Assembly: GCA_034664165.1 (NCBI GenBank)
Contig: JAXDIE010000164.1
Location: forward strand, 1-49,928
Source: JACCVG01 sp034664165
Lineage (GTDB): Bacteria > Actinomycetota > Thermoleophilia > Solirubrobacterales > Thermoleophilaceae
DNA: 49,928 nucleotides
Direction: 5' to 3'
Shown: positions 23,960 through 32,528 of the stretch, piece after piece
Layout: every line of letters begins with the position of its first letter
How positions within the stretch are numbered: the stretch's first letter is position 1
The notes under the pieces: generated by a model
Database searches by the model: none
Seen by the model: only the letters and a program-made list of their open reading frames with translations
Told to the model about the DNA's origin: nothing
Position numbers and translations under genes: made by a program

Positions 23960-24634
23960 ATGGGGGATCTGGTGCGGAAGGCCGGTGAGCGGGGGGAGAT
24001 TGCCGCGGAGTTGAGCCGTCGTGACGTGCTGGCGCGCGCGTCCCGGCTGGGTGTGGGTGCCCTGATCCTCTCCGCCATGCCGATCGTGGAACAGCTCGGC
24101 GCTCCTGCCGCCGTGCTCGCGGCTCCCGACGAGCACGACGGCCTGCTCCAGGCCTTCTGCGACACGATCATTCCCGGCCGCGTGGTCGACGTGACCGACC
24201 TCGGCCACGAGATCCATCCCAAGGCCATCGCCGGCGTCGATCCCGAGCCGGGGGCGGTGGAGGCCGACTCGCTGCTGCTGATGAACGATGTGCTGCTGGG
24301 CTTCCCCGCTCTGGCCCCGGCGTTCCTCGCGGACCTGATCCCGCGCGCCCTGCTCGCCGGTGGCGACTTCCTGTCGCTGCCCTTCGAGAAGCGGGTGGAG
24401 GTGGTTGCCGCGGGGATGTCTTTCGAAAATCCGCTGCGGCTGGTCTGGGAGGGAGCGGCCGGCATCCCGTTCGTCGCGTTCTGCGCCGCCGGGACCCAGC
24501 GCAACGCCACCTCAAAGACGGCTTCGGGCTACAAGGTCATGGGCTACCCAGGCGCCGCGCCGGGCGGCTACAAGGACTTCTCCTATCGGCGCCCGCTGGC
24601 CAAGGGGCGCACGAAGAAGGGCTACCTGCCTTGA
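23960..24634 (+). CDS. Tat-signal small subunit, gluconate 2-dehydrogenase subunit 3-like
   Basis: A 224-residue protein that pairs with the GMC oxidoreductase encoded next. The N-terminus has the twin-arginine pattern SRRDVLARASRLGVGALIL, then an AAPD cleavage region. The body carries LLQAFCDTIIPG, the motif that starts the gamma-type (subunit 3) small subunits of membrane gluconate/sorbitol dehydrogenases. The segment PGGYKDFSYRRPLAKG near the C-terminus has an unassigned role. ATG at 23960 is preferred over an in-frame TTG nine bases upstream. The stop overlaps the next start as TTGA. It may escort the leaderless GMC subunit through the Tat system. Confidence 0.72.
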   Translation: MGDLVRKAGERGEIAAELSRRDVLARASRLGVGALILSAMPIVEQLGAPAAVLAAPDEHDGLLQAFCDTIIPGRVVDVTDLGHEIHPKAIAGVDPEPGAVEADSLLLMNDVLLGFPALAPAFLADLIPRALLAGGDFLSLPFEKRVEVVAAGMSFENPLRLVWEGAAGIPFVAFCAAGTQRNATSKTASGYKVMGYPGAAPGGYKDFSYRRPLAKGRTKKGYLP

Positions 24635-26328
24635 CCGGGCCCGAGCGCGTTGACGTGTGCATCGTGGGCTCCGGCTTCGGCGGCTCGATCTCCGCGTGGC
24701 GCCTGGCCGAGCTCTACAAGGCGGCGGGGGAAGATGCCGCGCGGATCCTGGTCCTGGAACGCGGGCGTGGATACGAGCACTCCGAGTTCCGCCAGTCGAT
24801 GGATGCCGACCATCTGGCCGAGGTCTACAAGCTGGCCCAGTCGACGGTGGGCACCGGGGCGCAGGTGGTGACCGCCAACGCCGTCGGCGGAGGATCCAAC
24901 CTCTACCTGGCGGCCTCGCTGCGGGCGCCCAGCGAGATCTTCGAGCGGCACGACCGCAACCCGGCGGACCCAGGCGAGGGCCGGGTCTGGCCGGCGGCCA
25001 TCGACCGCAAGGAGATGGACCGCTACTACGCCCGGGCAGAGGCGGCACTTCGCGTGCGCCAACCCTCCTGGAACGAGGTTTCGAAGTCCGGCGGGCTCTG
25101 GGCGGCCACGCTCGACGCCGCGGGCCACACCGCGGATCGCGTGCCGGTGGCCATCGACTTCGATCGATGCGTCGATGCCAAGTGGTGCCACACCGGCTGC
25201 GTCTTCGGTGCCAAGAACACGGTGACCACCAACTACCTGGCCTCAGCGCGCCGGGCGGGCGTCCGCGTGCGCGAGAGCCGGGAGGCCCAGCTGATCACCC
25301 GCGCGGCGCCCAACGCCTCGGGCTATCGCTATCTGGTGCAGGCGGCCCACATGTCTAATCGAGGTGACTCGCCGACCCACGCCCCCAACGGCAGCAGCGA
25401 CCAGATCGAGTGCAAGGTCCTGATCCTTGCCGCGGGCGCCATGGGCACCTCGCCGCTGCTGCTGCGCTCGAGGCTCTTGATGCCTTCGCTGTCCAGCCAG
25501 GTGGGCGCGCACCTGGGCTGCAACGGCGATCACATCGCTGCTCTGGAGTACGACGAGAAGCAGGTCAGGAGGGTCCTCGGCCTTCCCGGGTACGGCGAGT
25601 TCTACAAGGGCAAGCCGATCACGACGATGACCTACGACTACTACGCGGGCAGGCCGGGGCGGGCGCACGACGGCACGCGCTTCACCCTCCAGGAGATCTT
25701 CCTCTCGACCCTGACGAACTTCCTCTACGACGACGGCCGCTCGCCCCAGGGCTCGCCCTCCTTCTTCGGTGTGCAGAAGAAGCGCTCGATATCCCACTGG
25801 AACAGCCACATCGAGCTGCTGGCGATGGTCGAGGACACCAACGACGGCCGCTTCCTGATCCCTCCGATCAGCGGGGGCGGGATCCAGCCCAGCCCGGGCC
25901 CCGTGGTGGTAGGCACGTTCTCCTACGACTTCTCCGAGCAGTCCATGCGCGTGCGCGAGGTCGCCAACAAGGCGATGAAGAAGATCGCGGAGCGCAAGGG
26001 GCTGGCCCGGTTCATGGCCCTGACCGAGTCGCGCGGGACCTACGTGGCGCATCCGCTGGGCGGCTGCCGGATGGCGGAGGACCCCGCTCTGGGGGTCGTG
26101 AACCACGAGTGCGAGGCCTTCGGCAACGATGGCCTCTTCTGCATCGATTCCTCGGCGATCCCGACCTCGCTCGGGGTCAACCCGTCGCTGACGATCTCGG
26201 CGGTCTCCGAGCGGGCAGCGGCCCACCTGGTCCGGAAGGCGGAGCGTCACGGGCTGCCGAAGGCCCCGAAGGGATTCCGTCATCGCACGCCCGCCGTGCA
26301 CGTGGGCAAGCGGCTGACACCCTCTTAA
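24631..26328 (+). CDS. GMC-family FAD-dependent oxidoreductase, cholesterol oxidase-like
   Basis: A 565-residue flavoprotein oxidising an alcohol. The N-terminal FAD loop is CIVGSGFGGSISAWRLAE, followed by LVLERGRGYE. Middle motifs are VGGGSNLYLAASLRAP and CHTGCVFGAKNT, with a second ADP-contact segment VLILAAGAMGTSPLLLRSR. The C-terminal active-site region reads AHPLGGCRMAED and IDSSAIPTSLGVNPSLTI. This layout is that of the cholesterol oxidase/GMC branch. No signal peptide is present, yet the upstream partner has a Tat leader, so co-export is plausible. TTG at 24631 overlaps the partner's stop. The substrate is unknown; sterols are one option. Confidence 0.85.
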   Translation: MTGPERVDVCIVGSGFGGSISAWRLAELYKAAGEDAARILVLERGRGYEHSEFRQSMDADHLAEVYKLAQSTVGTGAQVVTANAVGGGSNLYLAASLRAPSEIFERHDRNPADPGEGRVWPAAIDRKEMDRYYARAEAALRVRQPSWNEVSKSGGLWAATLDAAGHTADRVPVAIDFDRCVDAKWCHTGCVFGAKNTVTTNYLASARRAGVRVRESREAQLITRAAPNASGYRYLVQAAHMSNRGDSPTHAPNGSSDQIECKVLILAAGAMGTSPLLLRSRLLMPSLSSQVGAHLGCNGDHIAALEYDEKQVRRVLGLPGYGEFYKGKPITTMTYDYYAGRPGRAHDGTRFTLQEIFLSTLTNFLYDDGRSPQGSPSFFGVQKKRSISHWNSHIELLAMVEDTNDGRFLIPPISGGGIQPSPGPVVVGTFSYDFSEQSMRVREVANKAMKKIAERKGLARFMALTESRGTYVAHPLGGCRMAEDPALGVVNHECEAFGNDGLFCIDSSAIPTSLGVNPSLTISAVSERAAAHLVRKAERHGLPKAPKGFRHRTPAVHVGKRLTPS

Positions 26329-26414
26329 CCCAGCGCTAACACGATGCTTACCTGGGGCTGAGGCCGGGTAGCCAGTATGTGGCTCGATCGCACCCGACCC
26401 AGGAAGGAGTTGTG

Positions 26415-26630
26415 ATGACTCACAACCCCGACCAGCCGATGACCGAAGCCGACAGCACGAGCCGGGAGTGGATGGCAACACTCGATGAGCTGACGGCAAT
26501 GCCCGCGAACGCGTGGGCGGAAGCCTTGGCGGCCTGCCCGGCCGACAACGCGCATCCGCTCTCGAACCCCGCAGCCGACGAGGATCAGCTGCGGATGGGA
26601 ATCGAGAAGCTCAGCTCGATCTACGGCTAG
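26415..26630 (+). CDS. Small acidic protein of unknown function
   Basis: A 71-residue hydrophilic, acidic protein with one tryptophan-bearing helix-like segment (EWMATLDELTAMPANAWAEAL) and a single cysteine. There is no membrane segment or signal. AGGAAGGAG at 26401-26409 lies five bases before ATG 26415, a strong ribosome site that supports real translation. It stands alone after the GMC gene (86-base gap) and is followed by a GC-rich hairpin. I do not recognise the family. Confidence 0.6.
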   Translation: MTHNPDQPMTEADSTSREWMATLDELTAMPANAWAEALAACPADNAHPLSNPAADEDQLRMGIEKLSSIYG

Positions 26631-26637
26631 CGGTTCG

Positions 26638-26673
26638 TCCCGGGGTCGTTCTCGCTTACGCGCGGCCCCGGGA
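26638..26673 (+). terminator. GC-rich hairpin after the 71-residue gene, possible terminator
   Basis: TCCCGGGGTCG (26638-26648) pairs with CGGCCCCGGGA (26663-26673), an 11-bp stem with one G-T wobble and a 14-base loop, starting 8 bases past the stop. No clear T-run follows, so termination is uncertain. Confidence 0.4.
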
Positions 26674-26713
26674 TCAGTCGTCCTTCGGCCTCCGAAGGTA
26701 AGCTCCCGGCCTC

Positions 26714-26971
26714 ATGAATGCCTTCCACATCTGCGGGGTCGTCTTGGCATGCTGGGCCATCATCGTGACGGTCCTGGGCATGACCCGGCCGGACTTCCCA
26801 AAGACCCCCGGCGCATTCCGCGGGGTGGTGGCCATCTCGATCACCCTGGTCGCGTTGGCCATCGGCTCGGGCATCTTCACCGCGGCCGTCGAGGACGCCG
26901 AGCACGAGGAGGAGGCGGCGCAGCACGCTGCCGAGACCCAGCCCGCCGCTCCTCCGGCCCAGACTCCCTAG
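26714..26971 (+). CDS. Small membrane protein, two predicted membrane segments
   Basis: An 85-residue protein with hydrophobic segments at about residues 4-23 (CGVVLACWAIIVTVLGM) and 38-57 (VVAISITLVALAIGSGIF). They are joined by a short basic loop and followed by an acidic, Ala/Pro-rich tail (EDAEHEEEAAQHAAETQ). The tail probably lies outside a lipid-embedded hairpin. The start is ATG at 26714. It is convergent with the glycosidase block, five bases from its stop. The family is unknown to me. Confidence 0.6.
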   Translation: MNAFHICGVVLACWAIIVTVLGMTRPDFPKTPGAFRGVVAISITLVALAIGSGIFTAAVEDAEHEEEAAQHAAETQPAAPPAQTP

Positions 26972-26976
26972 GACCT

Positions 26977-28080
26977 CTACTTCGCGGGCAGTGACCCGGC
27001 GCCGACACGTCCGCCGGCGACTTGGGTGAACGCGCGCCAGGCGGGCTTGGGCCCGCCGTCGTCCGCGAACAGGCCCGTGTGCCAGACAAAGCGATCGGGA
27101 GCCTGCGCCGGGCGCGGGTAGTCCTGGAGGTCATACCAGATGATCGTGCCGATCCGGTCGCGTGCGGCCTGGCGCTGGAGCGCCGCGAAGGCCGCGGTCA
27201 GGAGCCGGGCCTGCTCGCGCGGATCTTTGACCCGGGTCGAGTCCCTGGGCGGGCCGGCCGAGGCCCAGCCGAACTCCGTTACCCAGATCGGCTTGGCGCC
27301 GTCGCCGTTTCGATCCATCATCTGGCGGACGGCGTCGACCACCGACAGGACCTCGTCCGCGTTGCCCGCATAAGCGTGGACCGCAGCGATGTCGAACAGC
27401 CGGTTGAAGCCCGGCAGTGCGTAGAGGTCGCTCAGGTAGTCGTCGATCGGGTGCTCCACCACCGAGCGCGGCATGCCGGCCAGGACGATCCGGGCGGACG
27501 GGGCCTCGCGCAGAATCGCCGTCCTGACCCGGCGCAGGAGCTCGGCATACGCGGGCGGGTCCGGAGGATGGCCCCAGAAGGCGAAAAGGTTGGGCTCGTT
27601 CCACACCTGCCATGCGGTGATGGGCCGCGCGGGCAGCTCGCGATGGTCGCGCCAGAACCTGCCGCCCGGCCCGTAGCGGGCTACCGCTGCGCGCACGAAC
27701 TCGAGGAACTCCGGCATGGCGCGCGGGATCGGCGGCCAGGAGGTCTGGGCTGCCGCCCATGGCGGGGTCCCGATCAGGACGGGCAACAGGTCAAGACGCC
27801 GCGAGGCGGTGGTCGCGAGCAGGTCGTCGTATTGGCTCCAGTCGTACGGCGCGCCGCGGTGGGGCTGGACCTGGGCCCAGCTGAGGGTGGTCCGCACCAC
27901 CTGGGCGCCGCCGCGGGCGATCCGGTCGGCCTGTGCCCCGCTGAGCTCGCGCACGTGGATGCCCACTCGCGCCGCTCCAGGACCCTCGGCCGGCGGGTGC
28001 TCGGGGGGCGTGGCGGGACCGCAGCCTCCCAGCAGGGCAGCGCTCACGGACGCGCAGGCGATGATCCAGCGGGCGCTCAC
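26977..28080 (-). CDS. Putative lipoprotein glycoside hydrolase (clan GH-A type), paralogue 3
   Basis: A secreted TIM-barrel glycosidase. From GTG at 28080 the leader reads SARWIIACASVSAALLGGC with a lipobox-like LGGC (C20), suggesting membrane anchoring. The acid/base glutamate is in WQVWNEPN (E162) and the presumed nucleophile in IWVTEFGWAS (E269), the GH-A clan pattern seen in GH39- and GH5-like enzymes. It shares segments such as PYDWSQYD, VLAGMPRS, and FDIAAVHAYAGNAD with the next two genes. It ends with WHTGLFADDGGPKPAWRAF. It is the last of three tandem paralogues, 52 bases after the second. Polysaccharide substrate and CAZy family are not decidable by eye. Confidence 0.78.
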   Translation of the reverse strand: MSARWIIACASVSAALLGGCGPATPPEHPPAEGPGAARVGIHVRELSGAQADRIARGGAQVVRTTLSWAQVQPHRGAPYDWSQYDDLLATTASRRLDLLPVLIGTPPWAAAQTSWPPIPRAMPEFLEFVRAAVARYGPGGRFWRDHRELPARPITAWQVWNEPNLFAFWGHPPDPPAYAELLRRVRTAILREAPSARIVLAGMPRSVVEHPIDDYLSDLYALPGFNRLFDIAAVHAYAGNADEVLSVVDAVRQMMDRNGDGAKPIWVTEFGWASAGPPRDSTRVKDPREQARLLTAAFAALQRQAARDRIGTIIWYDLQDYPRPAQAPDRFVWHTGLFADDGGPKPAWRAFTQVAGGRVGAGSLPAK

Positions 28081-28132
28081 GACGAAACCGCCCAGAGGGT
28101 CGAGCGCTGGTGAGTGTTCGCCCGGTGGGGCG

Positions 28133-29242
28133 TCACGGCTCAGGGACGGGCAGCGGCTGCATGTCCAGCGTCCCGCCGGCCAGCGCGCTGAACGTGGACC
28201 AGGCGGGCTTGGGGACTCCCGCGGAATCGAACAGCCCCGTGTGGAGCCCGAAGGCGTCATAGCCACCGGGGACGAAGATCGGGTCGCGCCAGCTGTACCA
28301 GATCACCCGCTGCACCTTGGATGTTGCCGCCCCGTTGGCCAGCGTCGTGAATGCCTCCGACAACCGCTGGGCCTGCCCGTCGGGAGTGGTGACCCGGCCA
28401 TCACCCACAGGCCCGGCGCTTCCCCATCCCAGTTCCGTGATCCAGATCGGCTTGCCGGTGTCACCGGCGGCATCGAGCACGCCGCGGATCCGCCGGACCA
28501 CCGTGGCCACGCCGCTGCCGCGCTTGGCGTAGGCGTGGACTGCGGCCACGTCGAACAGGCCGGAAAAGCCCTTGACCCGGTACATCTGGGCGAGAAAGGT
28601 GCTCGCGGGCCGCGCGCTGTGCTGCTCGGGCATGCCGGCCAGGACGATCTTCGCGTCGGGTTGCACCTTGAGGATCACGCGCCGCATGTTGCGGACCAGG
28701 GCCACGTACTCGCGCGCGTTAGGCGATCCGGCCCAGTAGTGGCTCAGGTTCGGCTCGTTCCAGAGCTGCCACGCGCCGACCGGGCGCGGGGGGATCTCGG
28801 GATGCTCCGTCCAGAATGCACCGCCGGGCCCGTAGCGGGCGGCGAGAGATTCGACGAAGGCGTTGAACCGCCGCCGGTCCACGGCGCGCGTGGGCTCCTC
28901 GGCGGGCCCTGGGCGCGCGTACCGGGGCGACCCGACGATCACCGGCAGAACCGGTAGCCCGGCCGTGGCCGCGTCCCCGATCAAGGCGTCGTACTCGGAC
29001 CAGTCGTACGGGCCGTCCGGGAGCGGCTGGACGTGTCCCCACTTCACCGGAAGGCGCACCAGGTCGGCGCCGCCCACGGCGATGCGGCTGAACTCGGCGG
29101 GGGTAGCGGTCTCCAGGTGCAAGCCGAGCTTGAGCGGCACCACCGCCCCGGCGGCCGGCGGAATTGCCACGGCCAGCGCCACGGCCATCAGGCATGGTCG
29201 TACGAAGGCCCCTGCGCGTCCCGGTGACGCGACTCTGGGCAT
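28133..29242 (-). CDS. Secreted glycoside hydrolase (clan GH-A type), paralogue 2
   Basis: A 369-residue exported glycosidase closely resembling its neighbours. The leader is GAFVRPCLMAVALAVAIPP with cleavage near AAGA-V, without a lipobox. Key residues are E163 in WQLWNEPN and E270 in IWITELGWGS. Shared framework includes GPYDWSEYDALIGDA, VLPVIVGSPRYA, ARYGPGGAFW, KIVLAGMPEQ, FDVAAVHAYAK and FGLHTGLFDSAGVPKPAW. ATG at 29242 directly abuts the preceding gene's stop, with no intergenic base. The E163-E270 spacing of 107 residues is the same as in the other two copies, showing tandem duplication of a whole gene. Confidence 0.8.
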   Translation of the reverse strand: MPRVASPGRAGAFVRPCLMAVALAVAIPPAAGAVVPLKLGLHLETATPAEFSRIAVGGADLVRLPVKWGHVQPLPDGPYDWSEYDALIGDAATAGLPVLPVIVGSPRYARPGPAEEPTRAVDRRRFNAFVESLAARYGPGGAFWTEHPEIPPRPVGAWQLWNEPNLSHYWAGSPNAREYVALVRNMRRVILKVQPDAKIVLAGMPEQHSARPASTFLAQMYRVKGFSGLFDVAAVHAYAKRGSGVATVVRRIRGVLDAAGDTGKPIWITELGWGSAGPVGDGRVTTPDGQAQRLSEAFTTLANGAATSKVQRVIWYSWRDPIFVPGGYDAFGLHTGLFDSAGVPKPAWSTFSALAGGTLDMQPLPVPEP

Positions 29243-30403
29243 CTACGGCAGGTCGCCCAGGCCGCCCAGGCCGAGGTCGCCGGTGCCGGGCAGGATCTGC
29301 CCCGATCCGGGGTCCCCTCCTGCCTCCTTCGCGAACGCAGCCCATGCCGGCTTGGGCTTGCGATCGGCCGTGAAGAGGCCGGTGTGGCGCGAGAAATGGT
29401 CCGGAGCCCCTTCGGGTGCCGGGTCGTCACGCCAGTTGAACCAGAAGATCGGCCCCAGGCGCAGCTTGTTGGCATCGGCCTCGAGCAGGTTGAAGGAGTC
29501 GGTGAGCAGGCGCGCCTGCCCCTTCTCGTTGCGAACGAGCGGGTGGTTCTTCGGGCCTGCGGAGGCCCAGCCGATCTCCGTGACCCACAGCGGCTTGTCG
29601 GGGTCCCCGTTCTCGTCCATCACGCGGCGCTCCTTGCGCATGGTCGCCAGCGCTCCCTTCGCGTTGGCCGCGTAGCTGTGGGCCGCCACCGCGTCGATGT
29701 CCTGGGCGAAGCCCTTCACCTTGTAGAGCCCCTTCAGGTAGGTGCTCATCGGCAGTCCTGCCTTGGTCTCGGGCATCCCTGCGAGCACGATCTTGGCGAG
29801 CGGGTCCGCGCTGGTGATGGCGTCCCGGGCAATCGAGAGGAACTTGGCGAAGGCCTTGGGCTTGAGCTCGCCTGCCCAGTAGGTGTGCAGGTTGGGCTCG
29901 TTCCAGACCTGCCAATGCGTAACCGGCGTGTAGGGGATCAGCGGAAGGGCGTCCCAGAAGTCGCCGCCGTTTCCGTAGCGGTGGACCAGGGCGTCGAGGA
30001 ACAGCTGGAAGCGGTGGAGGTCAGCCTGCGTCCGTGGCTGCCGGCCCGGTGTCTTCGCGATGTAGTCGGGCGTGCCGATCACGACCGGGAGGACCGTCAT
30101 GCCGTGGAGCGCGGCGTGAAGGATCACGGCGTCGAACTTGGACCAGTTGTAGGGCCCGTCCTTCTCGGGCTGGACGTCGCGCCACTCGAAAACCGTGCGA
30201 ACCCAGCTCGCACCACCATCGGCCATGCGAGTGGCCTCGAAGTTGTTCAGTCGCTGTGTGTGTATGCCGAAGACAGGGCTGGCGGCCGACGCCATGCCCG
30301 GCGCGATGGCGAGGAGCGCCGTCGCGGCCAGCGCACAGGCGCCCGCCCTGATCCCACGGCGCATTGCATGCCGCATGAACTGCGGAAGCCTAGCGACGTG
30401 CAC
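29243..30403 (-). CDS. Secreted glycoside hydrolase (clan GH-A type), paralogue 1
   Basis: The first gene of the glycosidase triplet. The signal peptide is MRRGIRAGACALAATALLAI, ending MASA-A. I give the full open frame from GTG at 30403, but ATG at 30376 or 30364 is more likely because the leader starts there. Catalytic glutamates are E169 in WQVWNEPN and E276 in LWVTEIGWAS (numbered from 30403). Shared segments are GPYNWSKFDAVI, VLPVVIGTPDYI, KIVLAGMPETK, IDAVAAHSYAANAKG and HTGLFTADRKPKPAWAAF. A Gly-rich tail (GTGDLGLGGLGDLP) is specific to this copy. It lies 38 bases after the acyl-CoA dehydrogenase gene, so read-through from the block upstream is possible. Confidence 0.8.
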   Translation of the reverse strand: MHVARLPQFMRHAMRRGIRAGACALAATALLAIAPGMASAASPVFGIHTQRLNNFEATRMADGGASWVRTVFEWRDVQPEKDGPYNWSKFDAVILHAALHGMTVLPVVIGTPDYIAKTPGRQPRTQADLHRFQLFLDALVHRYGNGGDFWDALPLIPYTPVTHWQVWNEPNLHTYWAGELKPKAFAKFLSIARDAITSADPLAKIVLAGMPETKAGLPMSTYLKGLYKVKGFAQDIDAVAAHSYAANAKGALATMRKERRVMDENGDPDKPLWVTEIGWASAGPKNHPLVRNEKGQARLLTDSFNLLEADANKLRLGPIFWFNWRDDPAPEGAPDHFSRHTGLFTADRKPKPAWAAFAKEAGGDPGSGQILPGTGDLGLGGLGDLP

Positions 30404-30441
30404 GTCCCGGCGACCCCGGTGCGGCCGCTGGAAGTCCCGCC

Positions 30442-31620
30442 TCAGAGGCCCATCTGCTTGCCGAGGATCTCCTTCATGATCTCGTCTGTGCCTCCGCCGA
30501 TCGGGCCCAGGCGCAGGTCGCGTACCGCCCGGTCAACCTCCAGCAGGCGCTGCTCGTCCCACGCCCCGGCTCCGCCCGAGAGCAGGTGCATCGTGGACTC
30601 GGCCACCTCCAGGGCGCCGCGCTGCGACACGAGCTTGGCCATGGTGACCTCCCGGATGGCGTCCTGGCCCGAGCCGAACTTGCGCAGCGCGTGGTAGGTG
30701 ATGGCTTCGCCGGCGTTCAGCTTCAGCGCCATCTCGGCCACGCGGTGGCGTGCCGCCGAGCGCCCGTGGGTCACCGTCTTGGCAAGCTCGACTGCACTCT
30801 CCAGCATCAGCCTCATGCTCCCGATCGCCCCGTGGGCCATCAGCAGCCGCTCCCACTGGAAGTTGGCCATGATCAGGTAGAAGCCCTTGTTCTCCTCGCC
30901 CAGCAGGTTCTCGTCGGGCACGAACACGTCCTGGAAGGCCAGCTCGCCCGTGTCCGAGGCACGCCAGCCCAGTTTGTCGAGCTTCTTTGACTGGTCGAAG
31001 CCGTCCATGCCTTTCTCGACCACGACGAAGGAGAGCCCGCCGTGGCCGCCCTCGCTGGTGGTCTTGACTGCCGTGACCACGAAGTCGGCCCGGCAACCGT
31101 TGGTGATGAACGTCTTGGCTCCGTTGAGCACGTAGCCGCCGTCGACCTTCTTGGCAACGGTCCGGATTCCGGCCACGTCGGAGCCCGCTCCCGGCTCGGT
31201 GATGCCCAGGGCGCCGATCTTCTCCGCGCGGATTCCGGGCACCAGCCAGCGCTGCTTCTGCTCGTCGGTGCCGAACTTCCACACCGGCGGCATGGCGATC
31301 GACATGTGCGCGCCCAGGCCGGCGGCGAGCCCGCCCGAGCCGCAGTGGGCCAGCTCCTCGGTGAAGGCCGCATCCATCACGTAATCGCCACCCAGGCCGC
31401 CGTACTCCTTCGGGAACTTGATTCCCAGCCAGCCGCGCTCGGCCAGCTTGCTGAAAGCCTCGTTCGGGAACCATCCGGCGGCCTCCCACTCGGTTGCGTG
31501 CGGCCGGAACTCTGCCTGCACGAACTCGCGAACCTCGGCACGGAACGCGTCGTGCTCCTCGGTGAACGGGGGGAGGGGGCGCGTGCCGGTGCGGTCGGGT
31601 CGTTCGGTCAGCGCACTCAT
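30442..31620 (-). CDS. Acyl-CoA dehydrogenase, IVD/LCAD-like (copy 3 of block)
   Basis: A 392-residue FAD enzyme for alpha,beta-dehydrogenation of acyl-CoA. FAD-binding motifs are ALGITEPGAGSD (about 137-148) and FITNGCRADF; RASDTGELAFQDVFVP follows. The catalytic base is probably E257 in NFQWERLL, the position used by isovaleryl-CoA and long-chain enzymes. The MCAD-type position is glycine (GPIGGGTDEI). Such enzymes often take branched or long acyl chains. ATG at 31620 overlaps the hydrolase stop as ATGA. It is the third acyl-CoA dehydrogenase in the block starting at 36332. Confidence 0.9.
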   Translation of the reverse strand: MSALTERPDRTGTRPLPPFTEEHDAFRAEVREFVQAEFRPHATEWEAAGWFPNEAFSKLAERGWLGIKFPKEYGGLGGDYVMDAAFTEELAHCGSGGLAAGLGAHMSIAMPPVWKFGTDEQKQRWLVPGIRAEKIGALGITEPGAGSDVAGIRTVAKKVDGGYVLNGAKTFITNGCRADFVVTAVKTTSEGGHGGLSFVVVEKGMDGFDQSKKLDKLGWRASDTGELAFQDVFVPDENLLGEENKGFYLIMANFQWERLLMAHGAIGSMRLMLESAVELAKTVTHGRSAARHRVAEMALKLNAGEAITYHALRKFGSGQDAIREVTMAKLVSQRGALEVAESTMHLLSGGAGAWDEQRLLEVDRAVRDLRLGPIGGGTDEIMKEILGKQMGL

Positions 31621-32528
31621 GAGCCCTCCTCGAAGAATTCCAGTGCCCTGCCGGCCACCAGCTCTGGCTTCTCCTCCGCGATGAAGTGGCTGCAGTTGTC
31701 GACCAGCTCGACCGTCAGGTCGTCGGCACCCGGATGCGGCCGATCGATCAGATGGACCGAGATCACGGGGTCGGAGGTGCCGAATAGCAGGAGGGTCTTG
31801 GTCTTGAGGCGGACGTTGCGATAGCGCCCGCGCGCCATCGGCAGCGCCTCCTTTGCCAGGAACGTCCTGTAGAGCTGCACCGTCGCGTTGGCCCTGGCCG
31901 GCTCCTGGAGCTTGCGGGCGAACGAGTCGAGCTCGGCATGGCTGTACGCGCCGGGAGTCCTGGAGGTCTGGCTCAGTGCGCGACGGATGACCCAGGGCGC
32001 CCGGCGCATCATCGGGCCCCCGACCCCCGGCGTCGAGAGCGCGACCTGATAGACCAGCCGCCACATGCCCAGGAGGTGGCGGGGAGGGATCTCCGAGATC
32101 GGCGGCGGGATGTTCAGCACCATGAAGCGCTCGAAGCGCTCGGGGTGGTGCATGCACATCAGGAAGCCCACCCAGCCGCCCCAGTCGTGGCCCATCAGCC
32201 TTACGCGATCCAGGCCCAGAGCGTCGAGCAGACGCATCATGTCGGCGGCAAGCGTCTCCTTGTCGTACCCGCGCGCCGGGGCGTCGCTCCAGCCGAAGCC
32301 GCGGAGGTCGGGCATGATCAGCCGGTAGCTGCCGGCCAGCGGCGCCATGACGTTGCGCCACATGTACCAGTGCTGGGGCCAGCCGTGGAGCATCACCAGC
32401 GGCTCGCCGGCGCCGGCCTCGGCCACATGGATCTTGAGGCCGCCGGCATCGACGAAGCGGTGCTCCACGTCGACCCCGGGGACGATCGGCATGTCCGCCG
32501 GGATCGCGATGTCGGTCGTGGCGCTCAC
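31617..32528 (-). CDS. Alpha/beta hydrolase with Asp nucleophile, epoxide hydrolase-like
   Basis: A 303-residue alpha/beta-fold hydrolase. HGWPQHWYMW (H48-P51) is the HGxP oxyanion motif of epoxide hydrolases. The nucleophile elbow is GHDWGG (D115), which points to an epoxide hydrolase or haloalkane dehalogenase rather than an esterase. The general base is presumably the His in NCSHFIAEE near the C-terminus. GTG at 32528 overlaps the upstream stop as GTGA, and its own stop overlaps the next start as ATGA. It is therefore translated as a unit with the SnoaL-like and acyl-CoA dehydrogenase genes. An epoxide intermediate in the pathway would be consistent with this. Confidence 0.83.
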   Translation of the reverse strand: MSATTDIAIPADMPIVPGVDVEHRFVDAGGLKIHVAEAGAGEPLVMLHGWPQHWYMWRNVMAPLAGSYRLIMPDLRGFGWSDAPARGYDKETLAADMMRLLDALGLDRVRLMGHDWGGWVGFLMCMHHPERFERFMVLNIPPPISEIPPRHLLGMWRLVYQVALSTPGVGGPMMRRAPWVIRRALSQTSRTPGAYSHAELDSFARKLQEPARANATVQLYRTFLAKEALPMARGRYRNVRLKTKTLLLFGTSDPVISVHLIDRPHPGADDLTVELVDNCSHFIAEEKPELVAGRALEFFEEGS

